64,000 nucleotides of DNA. Source: Priestia aryabhattai (GTDB taxonomy: Bacteria; Bacillota; Bacilli; Bacillales; Bacillaceae_H). Positions 26,415-36,659 of this stretch are shown one piece after another. Numbering within the stretch: the stretch's first letter is position 1; the number at the start of each line of letters is the position of its first letter. The stretch is taken from NCBI RefSeq assembly GCF_023715685.1, contig NZ_JAMBOQ010000001.1, forward strand, positions 496,001 to 560,000. The letters are read 5' to 3'. Position numbers and translations under genes: made by a program. The notes below the pieces were generated by a model, which saw only the letters and a program-made list of their open reading frames with translations, made no database searches and was not told the DNA's origin.

Positions 26415-27659
26415 TTAATTTCCTTTAAAGCCCTTAGGTAAATCTCCACTCGGACTTATTAATGAAAGAGCAAATTCGTCTTTGAAAATATCTCGTGCAA
26501 GACCATTTACACTATCTTTAGTCACAGCATTCACAAGGTCTAAAATTTCATCTAATGAACGGTGATAGCCTAGCATTAACTCATTTTTTCCATTTCTGCT
26601 CATACGGCTATTTGTGCTTTCAAGACTCAGCATTAAGTTTCCTTTCAGCTGCTCTTTGCTGTTAGCAAGTTCTTTATCCGTAATACCTTTATCTTTCAGA
26701 TCATAAAGTGTTTCTTGAACCGTATCATATAATACGTCGAGCTGATGGCTTCCCGTCCCTCCATAAATCGTTACAAGACCGCTGTCTCGATAAGAAGAAT
26801 GATAAGAGAAAACAGAGTAAGCCAAGCCGCGCTGTTCGCGAACTTCTTGGAACAAACGACTGCTCATGCTTCCACCAAGCACGTTATTTAATACAATTAA
26901 GCTATATACATCTTCTCCGCCGATTGGGAGACCTTTAAAGCCAAGGCAAAGATGAGCTTGTTCTGTCTCCTTTTTGCGCGCAATATGATTTGTATGGAAC
27001 TCTGGCTGAACATATTGGTGAGCGGAATGGCTTGACGTATATGTACCAAAATAGTTTTCCACCTGTTGAATAAAACTCTCATCAATATTTCCAGCTACTG
27101 AAATAACGATGTTTTCGGGAATATACATTTGCTCCATATACTGACGAAGTGAATCCCCATTAAATGTTTTTAACGTATCTTCCGTTCCTAAAATTGGATA
27201 ACCTAATGGATGATTGCCATATACGGCTTTTCCTAATAGATCGTGTACGATATCATCAGGTGTATCTTCATACATTTTAATTTCTTCATATACAACATTT
27301 TTTTCACGAGCTAATTCCTCTTCATCAAATGAAGAATTAAAGAACATATCCGCCAGCACGTCTAGCGCTTGATCTGCGTGTTCGTCTAATACTTTTGCAT
27401 AGTAGCACGTGTATTCTTTAGAAGTGAATGCATTTACTTGTCCCCCAATGCGGTCGAAGCTTTCTGCAATTTCACGAGCAGATCTTGTTTTTGTTCCTTT
27501 AAAAAACATATGTTCAAGAAAATGTGATACACCATTAATTTCAGGGTGTTCACTTCGAGAACCTGTTCCGATCCACACCCCAATAGCCACAGATCGAACA
27601 GTTGGGATATTTTCCAATACAATTCTTACACCATTTTTGCACGTATATCGTTTTATCAA
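26415..27659 (-). CDS. mlpA: M16-family processing peptidase MlpA (YmxG)
   Basis: A 414-residue zinc protease related to mitochondrial processing peptidase beta. The inverted zinc motif HFLEH is at residues 46-50, with the downstream Glu in VVYEEIKMYEDTPDD; the second M16 lobe contains RGLAYSV. Start TTG at 27659 with GGAGG 7 bases upstream. B. subtilis MlpA affects extracellular protease production; substrates are not established. It follows ylxY by 28 bases and probably shares its transcript. Confidence 0.92.
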   Translation of the reverse strand: MIKRYTCKNGVRIVLENIPTVRSVAIGVWIGTGSRSEHPEINGVSHFLEHMFFKGTKTRSAREIAESFDRIGGQVNAFTSKEYTCYYAKVLDEHADQALDVLADMFFNSSFDEEELAREKNVVYEEIKMYEDTPDDIVHDLLGKAVYGNHPLGYPILGTEDTLKTFNGDSLRQYMEQMYIPENIVISVAGNIDESFIQQVENYFGTYTSSHSAHQYVQPEFHTNHIARKKETEQAHLCLGFKGLPIGGEDVYSLIVLNNVLGGSMSSRLFQEVREQRGLAYSVFSYHSSYRDSGLVTIYGGTGSHQLDVLYDTVQETLYDLKDKGITDKELANSKEQLKGNLMLSLESTNSRMSRNGKNELMLGYHRSLDEILDLVNAVTKDSVNGLARDIFKDEFALSLISPSGDLPKGFKGN

Positions 27660-27687
27660 GCTAGTGCCTCCCTTTTGCTTATCTCAC

Positions 27688-28668
27688 TTACTTCTTAGTA
27701 GAAGAAGGTATTTTCATCATTCTTTCTTCATCTAGCATCGTTGACACATCGCTAACTTTCAGGCCTTTGCGTTCAATATCGGTTAACAATTGGTCAAGCG
27801 ATTCAGCCGTTGATTCAGTCGGGTGCATCAGTACAATAGCCCCTGGATGAATCTTCTTCATTACTCGATTAATTAACACTTCTGGACTTGGCTTTTGCCA
27901 ATCGATCGTATCAACTGTCCACATAATTGTACTCATTTTTAACTGAGAAGCAAGCGTTACTACTTCGGGGCGAAAACTGCCGCTCGGAGGAGCAAACCAT
28001 TTTACTTTTTGTCCCGTAGTAGATGTAATAATATCATTCGTTTTTTTAAGCTGCTGATTGATTTGACTAGCCGATAATGTGGCCATATCGGGATGAGAAT
28101 AAGAATGGTTCCCTACTTCATGCCCTGCGTCTACAATCATTTTTGCCATGTCTGGATTATTTTTAACCCATTTCCCTTCTAAAAAGAAGGTTGCTTTAGC
28201 ATGGTGTTTTTTCAGCACTTCTAACATTTTAGGCAAATACTCGTTCCCCCATGCTACGTTCACTGTAAACGATACCATAGGCTTTTCATCGTGTCCACGG
28301 TAGATAGGTTCCTGTGGTAAATCCCTCAAGTGAACCTTTGGTCTAACCTGTTTGTACACTAGTTTTTTTTCATCAAATTTACCCGCAGGTTTCATATTTT
28401 TATAAGAAGCAGCAAGATCAACTTTTATGCCGTTATAGCCAGGAACCCGTTTCCAAACAGGATCGATTCGTGCATTCGCTGCTGGCTTTTCATAATCTTT
28501 TGCTTTTTCTTCAATCTTTTGATATAACGCATCATGCTGAGCTGATACAAGTTGTACATCGGATTTAAGTGCTTCTATATACGCTTCAGCAAAAGGATTA
28601 TAAATAGATTTATATGTAATTGCCAGTAAAAATAGAAATGCTGTAAATTGCACAATGGTTCTCTTCAC
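27688..28668 (-). CDS. ylxY: YlxY, polysaccharide deacetylase-like sporulation protein
   Basis: 326 residues with an N-terminal membrane helix (residues 5-20) and a NodB/CE4 domain. The metal-binding HSYSH is present (HEVGNHSYSHPDM), but the usual TFDDG catalytic motif reads SFTVNVAWG, so the two catalytic Asp residues are missing and deacetylase activity is doubtful. This matches the YlxY family, found next to mlpA and pnpA and expressed in sporulation in B. subtilis. GTG start, preceded by GGGGGAAGGA. Confidence 0.9.
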   Translation of the reverse strand: MKRTIVQFTAFLFLLAITYKSIYNPFAEAYIEALKSDVQLVSAQHDALYQKIEEKAKDYEKPAANARIDPVWKRVPGYNGIKVDLAASYKNMKPAGKFDEKKLVYKQVRPKVHLRDLPQEPIYRGHDEKPMVSFTVNVAWGNEYLPKMLEVLKKHHAKATFFLEGKWVKNNPDMAKMIVDAGHEVGNHSYSHPDMATLSASQINQQLKKTNDIITSTTGQKVKWFAPPSGSFRPEVVTLASQLKMSTIMWTVDTIDWQKPSPEVLINRVMKKIHPGAIVLMHPTESTAESLDQLLTDIERKGLKVSDVSTMLDEERMMKIPSSTKK

Positions 28669-28738
28669 TTATCCTTCCCCCTTTACCATTTAAAATATGT
28701 ATAAAGAGGACAAGGTAGAACAAACATCTACAAACGAT

Positions 28739-28781
28739 AAAATCGCCCTACACATGGATTTTCTTCATGTATGGACGATTT
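28739..28781 (-). terminator. pnpA terminator
   Basis: Imperfect minus-strand stem AAATCG-U-CC...ACATG pairing with CATGTG..GG-G-CGATTT, then TTTTAT. It lies about 30 bases after the pnpA stop. Confidence 0.7.
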
Positions 28782-28810
28782 CACAATGTCTATATAGTAG
28801 TAAAAGAAGA

Positions 28811-30937
28811 TTATTTTGTTTCTTTTGCTTTTTCTTCTTTTTCTTTTTGTTCTTTTAAAATTGCTTTGCGAGATAAGTTAACGCGACCTTGTTTATCAAT
28901 TTCCATAACCTTAACTAAAATCTCGTCGCCAATCGATACAACGTCTTCTACTTTTCCAATACGCTCTTCTGCAAGCTCTGAAATATGAACAAGCCCATCT
29001 TTTCCGCTGAAGATTTCTACAAATGCACCGAATTTTTCAATTCGTTTTACTTTTCCTAAGTACATTTGACCGACTTCAACTTCGCGTACAAGATCTTCAA
29101 TGATTTTCTTCGCTTTTTCATTCATCGGCTGATCAATAGAAGAAATGAAGATTGTACCATCTTGTTCGATATCAATTTTCACGCCTGTTTCTTCGATGAT
29201 TTTATTGATTTGCTTGCCGCTTGGTCCAATAACATCACGAATTTTATCAGGGTTAATAGCCATTGTAAGGATTTTAGGCGCATATTGAGAAAGCTCTTGA
29301 CGAGGCATAGCAATCGTTGACATCATATGATTTAAGATCTGCATACGGCCTTTTTTTGCTTGTTGAAGGGCTTCGTCTAAAATTTCACGAGATAACCCGT
29401 CAATTTTAATATCCATTTGAAGCGCAGTTACGCCATTTTCCGTACCTGCTACTTTAAAGTCCATATCTCCTAGGTGATCTTCCATTCCTTGAATGTCCGT
29501 TAAAATCGAGTAGTGTTCACCTGATTTGATCAGACCCATGGCAATCCCTGCTACAGGTGATTTAATTGGAACCCCAGCATCCATCATTGCAAGCGTACTT
29601 GCACAAATACTTGCTTGTGAAGTAGAACCGTTTGACTCTAATACTTCAGATACAAGACGAATTGTATAAGGGAAATCTTTTTCATTTGGAATAACCGGCT
29701 CAAGTGCACGTTCACCTAGCGCACCATGTCCAATTTCACGACGACCCGGTCCGCGCATCGGTCTAGTCTCACCAACACTAAATGAAGGGAAGTTATAGTG
29801 ATGCATGAAGCGTTTAGATTCTTCTACACTTAAACCATCTAAAATTTGCACATCGCCAAGTGCACCTAATGTACAGATGCTAAGCGCTTGAGTTTGTCCA
29901 CGCGTAAATAATCCAGATCCGTGTGTACGAGGAAGCAAGTTTGTTTCAGAAGAAAGTGGACGAATTTCGTCAATACTACGGCCATCAGGACGCACTTTTT
30001 CTTCTGTGATCAAGCGACGTACTTCACTTTTAACAAGCTTCGATAAAATTTCATTCACTTGATTTAGTACTTCTTCTTCTACATCTTGCTCTTCAAATTT
30101 TGCAGCTACTGCGCTTTTCACTTCTTTAATCGCATTTTCGCGCGCATGCTTTTCTTGAACTTGAACGGCACGGTTCATGTCACCTTCTGCAATTTCGCGA
30201 ACTTGACGCTCAAGGTCAGCATCAACAGTATAAAGCTCAACTTCCACTTTTTCTTTGCCTACTGCTGCTACAATTTCTTCTTGGAAGGCAATTAATTTTT
30301 TAATTTGCTCATGTCCAAACATAATTGCTTCTAACATTACTTCTTCCGGTACTTCATCAGCACCTGCTTCAACCATGTTGATCGCGTCTTCTGTACCAGC
30401 AACCGTCAGATGAATATCGCTTTTTTCAAGCTCATCTACCGTTGGGTTTACAACAAATTCATTGTCTACACGGCCTACGATTACGCCTGCAATAGGACCT
30501 TCAAATGGAATATCAGATACTGATAATGCTAATGAAGAACCGAACATTGCCGCGATTTCTGAAGAACAGTTTTGATCTACGCTCATTACAACGCTGACAA
30601 CTTGAACTTCGTTTCGGAAACCATCTGCGAATAAAGGACGAATCGGACGGTCGATTAAACGGCTAGCCAAGATTGCTTTTTCACTTGGTCTGCCTTCACG
30701 CTTAATGAATCCACCTGGGATTTTACCGACTGCATATAAACGCTCTTCATAGTTTACTGTTAACGGGAAGAAATCTACATTTTTAGGCTCTTTTGAAGCC
30801 GTTGCTGTACTTAATACAACTGTGTCTCCATAGCGGATTAATGCTGCGCCATTTGCTTGTTTTGCCAACTGGCCAACTTCAACTTCTAGCTTTCGTCCAG
30901 CTAGATCTACAGAGAACACTCGTTTTTCTTGTTCCAT
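28811..30937 (-). CDS. pnpA: Polyribonucleotide nucleotidyltransferase (PNPase)
   Basis: The 708-residue phosphorolytic 3'-5' exoribonuclease of the RNA degradosome. It has two RNase PH domains ([29 protein letters not shown]), a KH domain with [11 protein letters not shown] near 560, and a C-terminal S1 domain ([15 protein letters not shown]). The last residues are a Lys/Glu-rich tail. The ribosome site GAGAGGGG is rather far (about 11 bases) from the ATG. A TATAAT at 30996-31001 on the minus strand may be the -10 of its own promoter; the -35 is weak. Confidence 0.97.
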   Translation of the reverse strand: MEQEKRVFSVDLAGRKLEVEVGQLAKQANGAALIRYGDTVVLSTATASKEPKNVDFFPLTVNYEERLYAVGKIPGGFIKREGRPSEKAILASRLIDRPIRPLFADGFRNEVQVVSVVMSVDQNCSSEIAAMFGSSLALSVSDIPFEGPIAGVIVGRVDNEFVVNPTVDELEKSDIHLTVAGTEDAINMVEAGADEVPEEVMLEAIMFGHEQIKKLIAFQEEIVAAVGKEKVEVELYTVDADLERQVREIAEGDMNRAVQVQEKHARENAIKEVKSAVAAKFEEQDVEEEVLNQVNEILSKLVKSEVRRLITEEKVRPDGRSIDEIRPLSSETNLLPRTHGSGLFTRGQTQALSICTLGALGDVQILDGLSVEESKRFMHHYNFPSFSVGETRPMRGPGRREIGHGALGERALEPVIPNEKDFPYTIRLVSEVLESNGSTSQASICASTLAMMDAGVPIKSPVAGIAMGLIKSGEHYSILTDIQGMEDHLGDMDFKVAGTENGVTALQMDIKIDGLSREILDEALQQAKKGRMQILNHMMSTIAMPRQELSQYAPKILTMAINPDKIRDVIGPSGKQINKIIEETGVKIDIEQDGTIFISSIDQPMNEKAKKIIEDLVREVEVGQMYLGKVKRIEKFGAFVEIFSGKDGLVHISELAEERIGKVEDVVSIGDEILVKVMEIDKQGRVNLSRKAILKEQKEKEEKAKETK

Positions 30938-31073
30938 ATCGACGAGTACCCCTCTCTACATATAAAATATGTATGTAATCAAATGTGATAGTTTTATTAT
31001 AAACGAAATATCCAAAAACAATAGCTTTTTTCACATTATGTAGCATCTTTAATGTTTCTTAAATGTACATACT

Positions 31074-31098
31074 AAAAAAGCGGGAATGCTCCCGCTTT
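31074..31098 (-). terminator. rpsO terminator
   Basis: GC-rich stem GCGGGA / TCCCGC with a 4-base loop and a T6 tail on the minus strand, just after the rpsO stop. Confidence 0.88.
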
Positions 31099-31105
31099 CT
31101 TCTTA

Positions 31106-31375
31106 TTATCGACGTAAACCAAGTTTGTTGATTAACTCACGATAACGAGTAACGTCTTTGTTACGTAGGTAGTTAAGTAAGTTACGACGTCGACCTACCA
31201 TTTTTAAAAGACCACGACGTGAATGGTGATCCTTTTTATGAGTACGTAAGTGACCGTTTAGATTGTTAATTTGCTCTGTTAGGACAGCGATTTGAACTTC
31301 TGGAGAACCAGTGTCGTTCGCATGAGTTTTGTACTCACTAATGATTTCATTTTTACGCTCTTGTGTGATAGCCAT
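31106..31375 (-). CDS. rpsO: Small ribosomal subunit protein uS15
   Basis: An 89-residue primary binder of the 16S rRNA central domain, with the family block [16 protein letters not shown] and H-x6-RRGLL. The ATG at 31375 ([10 protein letters not shown]) lies 8 bases after GGAGG; the short extension to 31384 is not used. It has its own promoter and a structured 85-base leader. Confidence 0.97.
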   Translation of the reverse strand: MAITQERKNEIISEYKTHANDTGSPEVQIAVLTEQINNLNGHLRTHKKDHHSRRGLLKMVGRRRNLLNYLRNKDVTRYRELINKLGLRR

Positions 31376-31461
31376 CCTATTCACCTCCTTATTATTAAAC
31401 CCCAGTTACCGAGCAAAACGTTGGTGAATCGTAATGCCAAGCAATGGTTGTTTTACATACA
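31376..31461 (-). promoter_or_regulatory. rpsO 5' leader, candidate S15 autoregulatory RNA
   Basis: The leader contains paired elements such as TTGG...CCAA and ACC...GGT between the promoter and the ribosome site. In Geobacillus and other Firmicutes S15 represses its own mRNA through a leader structure; the same function here is inferred from position and pairing. Confidence 0.4.
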
Positions 31462-31467
31462 AGTGTT

Positions 31468-31496
31468 ATGTTACTACTTATTAGAACAAAAAGCAA
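31468..31496 (-). promoter_or_regulatory. Sigma-A promoter of rpsO
   Basis: Minus-strand -35 TTGCTT (31491-31496), 17-base spacer, -10 TAACAT (31468-31473). Confidence 0.6.
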
Positions 31497-31524
31497 GTCG
31501 TAGCAACTATTTATATATATTTTT

Positions 31525-32481
31525 TTATTTCTTATTTTTTTGAATTCCTTCAAAATAAACAAGGGCTTCTTCTTTGTCCTTTGAGATCTGACCGACAAGC
31601 TCTTCGATGCCACTGAACTTTTTTTCTGAACGAATCATTCGGTGCCATTTCACCGTTACGTGCTGATCGTAGATTTGCTCGTCAAATGATAATAAATGGA
31701 CTTCGATTGTTGGCTTTTCTAAATTATCGTGAAAAGTCGGCTTGTAGCCCACGTTGCACACTCCTGCATACCACTTTCCGTGGAGCTGAAGCTCAACAGC
31801 ATAAACACCGATTCGTGGAAGTAAATACTCATCGTCTAAAGCGATGTTAGCAGTCGGAAAACCTATTTGCCTGCCTCGCTTTTCTCCATGAGTTACTGTA
31901 CCTGACACTTCATAGTAGCGGCCAAGCAGCTCTTTTACTCGATGCATGTCTCCATTTGCTAAATTTTCACGAATAAGCGTTGAACTAATTTTTTCTTCGC
32001 CATTTGTTAACTTATCAATTGTTGTTTGAGTGAATTTTGATCGAGAATGAAATGGTAGTATTTCCATTGTTCCTTTACCTAACTTTCCATACGTATAGTC
32101 AAATCCAGCTACCACATGCTGCACATTCAGTCCAATAATATACTGATCAACAAACTCTTGAGGCAATAGTGCTGCAAACTGTTTATCAAAATGAACGATA
32201 TATAAAAAGTCAATTCCCATTTCCTCAATGAGTTTCTTTTTTTCTTGAAGTGGTGTGATCATATCAATGTGCTGTACATTGCGCCCGAGCACCACAGAAG
32301 GGTGAGGAGTAAACGTCATAACAGCACTAGCTATGCCTTTTTCATCGGCTAACTGTTTTGCTGAATTTATCACTTGCTGATGCCCTAAATGCACACCATC
32401 AAAATAACCAAGCGCTAACACTGATTGTTGAACAGCTTCTCGTTGAAAGTGGTGTGGATGTCGAATTTCAATCGTTTCCAA
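31525..32481 (-). CDS. ribF: Bifunctional riboflavin kinase / FAD synthetase
   Basis: Converts riboflavin to FMN and then FAD. The N-terminal adenylyltransferase domain has GYFDGVHLGHQ, and the C-terminal kinase domain has GRQIGFPTANI. The B. subtilis name is ribC. I chose the TTG at 32481 (METIEIRHPHHF), 9 bases after AAGGTG; it aligns with the known N-terminus better than the GTG at 32493, which overlaps the ribosome site. Product 318 residues. It follows truB by 28 bases at the end of the translation-factor cluster. Confidence 0.94.
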   Translation of the reverse strand: METIEIRHPHHFQREAVQQSVLALGYFDGVHLGHQQVINSAKQLADEKGIASAVMTFTPHPSVVLGRNVQHIDMITPLQEKKKLIEEMGIDFLYIVHFDKQFAALLPQEFVDQYIIGLNVQHVVAGFDYTYGKLGKGTMEILPFHSRSKFTQTTIDKLTNGEEKISSTLIRENLANGDMHRVKELLGRYYEVSGTVTHGEKRGRQIGFPTANIALDDEYLLPRIGVYAVELQLHGKWYAGVCNVGYKPTFHDNLEKPTIEVHLLSFDEQIYDQHVTVKWHRMIRSEKKFSGIEELVGQISKDKEEALVYFEGIQKNKK

Positions 32482-32509
32482 AACACAGTTCACCTTTTCC
32501 CTAACCGGT

Positions 32510-33427
32510 CTAGTCGATTGTCAACACTTTAACCGGCTTCATTAAATGTTTTTTTGTTGGGTGCTGAGCATAAATTGCTAAGCACTTGCCTGCAGAATTT
32601 ATCATTAAAAAGAATGGTTCTTTTTTTAACTCTTCATCTTCCGTACATGGCAATACCGCGCCATTTTTCACTTTCTCTGCTAATGTATCACTAATTTGAA
32701 GTTTCGGCAAATGATTAAGAGCTTCTTCGATTGAATGTAGTTTTTCATTAATCGTTTCTTCTTCTACCGCCCGTTCAATATCTTCAAATGTCACACAATC
32801 TTCTAGTGAAAACTGCCCTGAGCCCGTTCGCTGCAAATAAGACATATGAGATGGATAGCCAAGAGCTTCTCCAATCATCACAGCAAGCGTTCGCACATAT
32901 GTACCTTTGCTGCACGTTACTCGAAATTTGAAGGAGATTTGTTCTCCTTCAAATATGTCTCGATCATCCAGCAGTTCAAAGTTATAAATATGAATGTTTC
33001 TAACAGGGCGCTCTACTTCGATTCCTTGTCTTGCATATTCATATAACTTTTTACCTTTGACTTTTACCGCTGAGTACATTGGAGGCACTTGCTGAAGTTC
33101 TCCTGTCATCGAAGACAGCACTTCTTCAATTTGAGCACGTGAAAAAGAATCCACTACTTTCTTTTCTTCTACAACCTCTCCGGAAGAATCTTCTGTTGTC
33201 GTAGAAAATCCGAGTGTAACTTCTCCTTCATAGGTTTTAGTAGCTCCTGTTAGATATTCTACAATTTTGGTAGCTCTACCGATACAAATAGGCAATACCC
33301 CTGTAACGTCTGGGTCTAATGTGCCTGTATGCCCTACTTTTTTAGTGCGAAGCAGCTTTCGGACTTTAAACACACAGTCGTGCGAGGTCAGACCAGCTGG
33401 TTTATGTAAAACTAAAACACCGTCCAC
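32510..33427 (-). CDS. truB: tRNA pseudouridine-55 synthase
   Basis: Makes the pseudouridine in the T-loop of tRNAs. The 305-residue protein has the family motif GHTGTLDP with the catalytic Asp at residue 38, and PPMYSAVKV and GTYVRTLA as later motifs; the C-terminus is PUA-like. Start GTG, with AAGGAAGA close upstream. A strong terminator separates it from rbfA, so its expression depends on read-through or an unseen promoter. Confidence 0.96.
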   Translation of the reverse strand: MDGVLVLHKPAGLTSHDCVFKVRKLLRTKKVGHTGTLDPDVTGVLPICIGRATKIVEYLTGATKTYEGEVTLGFSTTTEDSSGEVVEEKKVVDSFSRAQIEEVLSSMTGELQQVPPMYSAVKVKGKKLYEYARQGIEVERPVRNIHIYNFELLDDRDIFEGEQISFKFRVTCSKGTYVRTLAVMIGEALGYPSHMSYLQRTGSGQFSLEDCVTFEDIERAVEEETINEKLHSIEEALNHLPKLQISDTLAEKVKNGAVLPCTEDEELKKEPFFLMINSAGKCLAIYAQHPTKKHLMKPVKVLTID

Positions 33428-33451
33428 TCTTCCTTCATCTCCTTTTCATTT

Positions 33452-33500
33452 AAAAAAGGGTGTCTCAGAAGCAAAAACCACTTTTGAGACACCCTTTTTT
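33452..33500 (-). terminator. rbfA terminator
   Basis: Perfect 16-bp stem (AAAAAAGGGTGTCTCA and its complement) with a 17-base loop and a T6 tail, between rbfA and truB. Confidence 0.88.
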
Positions 33501-33519
33501 GTTTCTACATTCACTGATC

Positions 33520-33885
33520 TTATTCGTTCTCTTGATGGTCATCGCTTTCTTTTTTAATTTCATGAAGCAATGATTCAATTCGATTACCATAATCAATTGA
33601 TTCATCAAACTCAAACGTAATTTCAGGTGTTTTACGTAAGCGAATACGCTGACCGATTTCTGAGCGGATAAACCCTTTTGCTTTCGCAAGGCCTTTTAAC
33701 GTATTCTCACGCTGTTCAGCATCTCCTAAAACAGAGATATAAACTTTCGCTTGCTGTAAATCGCCTGATACTTGAACATCTGTTACAGTCACAAAACCGA
33801 TGCGTGGGTCCTTGATTTTACGATTTAAAATCTCACCCATCTCTTTTTTCATTTGTTCTCCGACTCTAGTTGCTCTTATGTTCAT
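33520..33885 (-). CDS. rbfA: Ribosome-binding factor A
   Basis: A 121-residue KH-like protein that matures the 5' end of 16S rRNA and aids cold adaptation. Conserved [14 protein letters not shown] at the start and [12 protein letters not shown] near 35. The ATG at 33885 has AAGGGG 8 bases upstream; the frame above it is rejected. Acidic C-terminus. It lies 14 bases after ylxP in the nusA-infB cluster. Confidence 0.95.
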   Translation of the reverse strand: MNIRATRVGEQMKKEMGEILNRKIKDPRIGFVTVTDVQVSGDLQQAKVYISVLGDAEQRENTLKGLAKAKGFIRSEIGQRIRLRKTPEITFEFDESIDYGNRIESLLHEIKKESDDHQENE

Positions 33886-33899
33886 CTGTGTCACCCCTT

Positions 33900-34178
33900 T
33901 TATAACCAATCAAAAGTTGTAATGGTACGTTCAATCTCTGGAAAAGAATCAATCATGCTTAACGCTTTTTGAAGTTCTTGTTCCGTTGTGACACGGCTAG
34001 ATGAGACTGCGACAATGCTAATTTTTGTTCGTTGCCACACATCTTGAAAATCAGTTTCTGAAACTGATACGTTAAACCGCTGCTTCAAGCGCATCAAGAT
34101 GCGCTGAAGCACGGCACGTTTTTCTTTAAGAGAAGCAGCATCGTAAATTAAACATTCACACTCCACTAGTCCAATCAT
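33900..34178 (-). CDS. ylxP: YlxP, DUF503 family protein
   Basis: 92 residues, ferredoxin-like alpha/beta fold ([25 protein letters not shown] is the family hallmark region). Its function is unknown; conservation between infB and rbfA suggests a role in ribosome assembly. The ATG overlaps the infB stop by 4 bases (ATGA). Confidence 0.9.
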   Translation of the reverse strand: MIGLVECECLIYDAASLKEKRAVLQRILMRLKQRFNVSVSETDFQDVWQRTKISIVAVSSSRVTTEQELQKALSMIDSFPEIERTITTFDWL

Positions 34179-36046
34179 TTAGGATCAATTTGCTCCATTA
34201 CATACGCTTCAATAATATCTCCTTCTTTAATATCATTGAAGTTTTTAATTGTAATACCACACTCATATCCTTGAGCGACTTCTTTTGCATCGTCTTTAAA
34301 GCGTTTTAGCACATCTACTTCACCTTCAAAGATAACAATTCCGTCACGGATTAAACGAATTCCACTGTTACGTGTAATTTTACCGTCTGTTACGTAACTT
34401 CCTGCGATTGTACCAACTTTTGATACTTTGAATGTTTGACGGACTTCTACTTGACCGATGATTTTTTCAGCAAACTCAGGATCAAGCATTCCTTTCATCG
34501 CAGATTCAATTTCTTCAATTACTTTATAGATAATGCGGTGAAGACGAATGTCTACGTTTTCCACGTCAGCTGTACGTTTTGCTCCAGCATCCGGACGCAC
34601 GTTAAAACCGATAACGATTGCGTTAGAAGCAGTTGCAAGAATGATATCAGATTCTGTAATCGCACCTACACCTGTATGGATAATACGAACATTTACACCT
34701 TCTACATCAATCTTTTGAAGAGCAGCAGCCAATGCTTCTACAGAACCTTGTACGTCTGCTTTTACGATCAGGTTCAAGTCTTTCATTTCACCTTGTTTAA
34801 TTTTTTCAAATAAATCATCTAAGCTTACGCGAGATTTTTCACCGCGCTGTTGTTCAAGCTGCTTTTGAGCACGAGCTTCTCCGATTTGACGAGCCGTTTT
34901 CTCATCTTCAAACACCAAGAAACGATCTCCAGCTAATGGAACTTCGTTTAAGCCAGTAATCTCAACCGGAGTAGATGGTCCTACTTCCTTCACACGGCGA
35001 CCGATATCATTTACCATTGCACGAACGCGGCCAAATGTATTTCCGACTACGATTGGATCACCTACGCGTAGTGTACCAGTTTGAACAAGAAGCGTTGCTA
35101 CAGACCCACGGCCTTTATCTAGCTGTGCTTCTACAACTGTACCTGCTGCACGACGGTTAGGATTTGCTTTTAACTCTTCTACTTCACTTACAAGTAAAAT
35201 CATTTCAAGCAATTGATCGATACCTTCACCTGAAATGGCTGAAAGCTTACAGAAGATTGTTTCTCCGCCCCACTCCTCAGCTACAAGTCCGTGCTCCATT
35301 AGTTCTTGCATAACGCGATCCGGATTTGCTGCTTCTTTATCCATTTTGTTAACCGCAACAATAATTGGCACTTCTGCCGCTTTTGCATGGTTAATCGCTT
35401 CAATTGTTTGAGGCATTACACCATCATCTGCTGCAACGACAAGGATTGTAATATCCGTTACTTGCGCACCGCGAGCACGCATTGTGGTAAATGCAGCATG
35501 TCCTGGTGTATCAAGGAACGTAATTTTCTTCTCGTCAACTACAACTTGATAAGCACCGATATGCTGCGTGATACCGCCTGCTTCTGCAGCCGTTACTTTT
35601 GTGTTACGGATAGAGTCAAGAAGCGTCGTTTTACCATGATCAACGTGACCCATGATTGTAACAACTGGAGGACGCACTTGAAGATCTTTTTCGTCATCAA
35701 TGATTTCTAATGATTCAAAAGCAGTGTCATCTACCACTACTTCTTCTTCAACTTCTACACCGTATTCTCCGGCAATTAGTTCAATAGAATCTTTATCTAA
35801 CTCTTGGTTAATTGTTGCCATTACACCAAGCATAAATAGTTTTTTAATAATTTCAGAAGGCTCTTTGCCTAATTCTTTTGCTAATTCAGAAACCGTTAAG
35901 CTTCCAACAAACGTTACTTTTTCCGGTAACTCTTTTGCAGCTGCTGGAGCTGGTCTACCTTTTGGTGCCTGTGACTTTTGTGCCTGTGGCTTTTTGTTAC
36001 CTTTATTGTTTCCTTTGTTAGCTGTTGATTTTGTATTTTTATTCAA
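34175..36046 (-). CDS. infB: Translation initiation factor IF-2 (short form, first N-terminal domain absent)
   Basis: The GTPase that places initiator tRNA on the ribosome. After a Lys/Asn/Gln-rich linker (to about residue 40), one IF2_N domain ([20 protein letters not shown]) is followed by the G domain with [17 protein letters not shown] and NKMD, then the usual domains II, III and C. The first N-terminal helix domain (RVYEYAK type, about 90 residues) seen in B. subtilis and B. cereus is missing. The best start is TTG at 36046, 6-8 bases after GGGGGTG; an ATG at 36061 lacks a ribosome site. About 623 residues, the size of the B. subtilis beta form. Confidence 0.93.
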   Translation of the reverse strand: MNKNTKSTANKGNNKGNKKPQAQKSQAPKGRPAPAAAKELPEKVTFVGSLTVSELAKELGKEPSEIIKKLFMLGVMATINQELDKDSIELIAGEYGVEVEEEVVVDDTAFESLEIIDDEKDLQVRPPVVTIMGHVDHGKTTLLDSIRNTKVTAAEAGGITQHIGAYQVVVDEKKITFLDTPGHAAFTTMRARGAQVTDITILVVAADDGVMPQTIEAINHAKAAEVPIIVAVNKMDKEAANPDRVMQELMEHGLVAEEWGGETIFCKLSAISGEGIDQLLEMILLVSEVEELKANPNRRAAGTVVEAQLDKGRGSVATLLVQTGTLRVGDPIVVGNTFGRVRAMVNDIGRRVKEVGPSTPVEITGLNEVPLAGDRFLVFEDEKTARQIGEARAQKQLEQQRGEKSRVSLDDLFEKIKQGEMKDLNLIVKADVQGSVEALAAALQKIDVEGVNVRIIHTGVGAITESDIILATASNAIVIGFNVRPDAGAKRTADVENVDIRLHRIIYKVIEEIESAMKGMLDPEFAEKIIGQVEVRQTFKVSKVGTIAGSYVTDGKITRNSGIRLIRDGIVIFEGEVDVLKRFKDDAKEVAQGYECGITIKNFNDIKEGDIIEAYVMEQIDPK

Positions 36047-36065
36047 TACTTTCACCCCCATAAAA

Positions 36066-36365
36066 TTAACCGAGCATCGTTGCTAGCTTTTTAGCAAATC
36101 CCTCGTCCATAACGGCTACAACGACACGAGCATCTTTACCAATCGCTTGACCTAGCGTGTAGCGATCGGGAACCATTCTAACCGAAACGTTGTAGTAAGA
36201 ACATTTATCCGTTACTTTTTTCTTTGTGTTTTCAGACGCATCGCTTGCTAAAAGTACTAACTTTGCTTTTTGTTTCCGAACTTCTCTAACCACAAGTTCT
36301 TCTCCAGAAATCAATTTGCGTGCACGGTTTGCAAGCCCTAAAAAGGAGATCCATTGTTCATTCAT
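36066..36365 (-). CDS. rplGB: YlxQ, L7Ae-family ribosomal protein
   Basis: 99 residues of the L7Ae/L30e RNA-binding fold ([25 protein letters not shown]). The family binds kink-turn RNA; its ribosomal role in Bacillus is not essential. The start overlaps the ylxR stop by one base, and infB begins about 20 bases downstream, so it belongs to the nusA operon. Confidence 0.9.
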   Translation of the reverse strand: MNEQWISFLGLANRARKLISGEELVVREVRKQKAKLVLLASDASENTKKKVTDKCSYYNVSVRMVPDRYTLGQAIGKDARVVVAVMDEGFAKKLATMLG

Positions 36366-36646
36366 TAGCGTGACTGTTTCTCCTTTTCTACAAGCGCTAG
36401 CAACTCTTCATAAACCGCTTCATCTATTGACGCGCCTAAATGTGTCGAAAGCACATTTTTCTTTTTTGCCAATAAAATTGCTTCTTTATCCTTGCTTACA
36501 TAAGCTCCGCGCCCGGACTTTTTACCCGTTACATCAACTGAAACGTCGCCTTCTTTTGAGCGTACAACGCGTACTAGCTCTTTTTTAGGCTTCATTTCTC
36601 CAGTGGCCACACATTTTCGCATCGGGACTTTTTTACGATTGTTCAC
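36365..36646 (-). CDS. rnpM: YlxR (RnpM), RNase P modulator family
   Basis: 93 residues with the family motif [19 protein letters not shown] and GRGAYVSK. YlxR proteins are RNA-binding; in B. subtilis the protein binds the RNase P RNA and modulates its activity, hence RnpM. It lies 13 bases after nusA and overlaps ylxQ by one base. Confidence 0.9.
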   Translation of the reverse strand: MNNRKKVPMRKCVATGEMKPKKELVRVVRSKEGDVSVDVTGKKSGRGAYVSKDKEAILLAKKKNVLSTHLGASIDEAVYEELLALVEKEKQSR

Positions 36647-36659
36647 CTTGGCTCACCTC

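Noticed and set aside
33465..33689. Open frame of 74 codons overlapping rbfA and the terminator
   Set aside because: It runs through the perfect terminator stem and overlaps rbfA in another frame; no plausible start.
34436..35710. Several plus-strand open frames within infB
   Set aside because: Antisense to strongly conserved IF-2 codons, Cys/Phe-rich translations typical of reverse-strand shadows, no ribosome sites.
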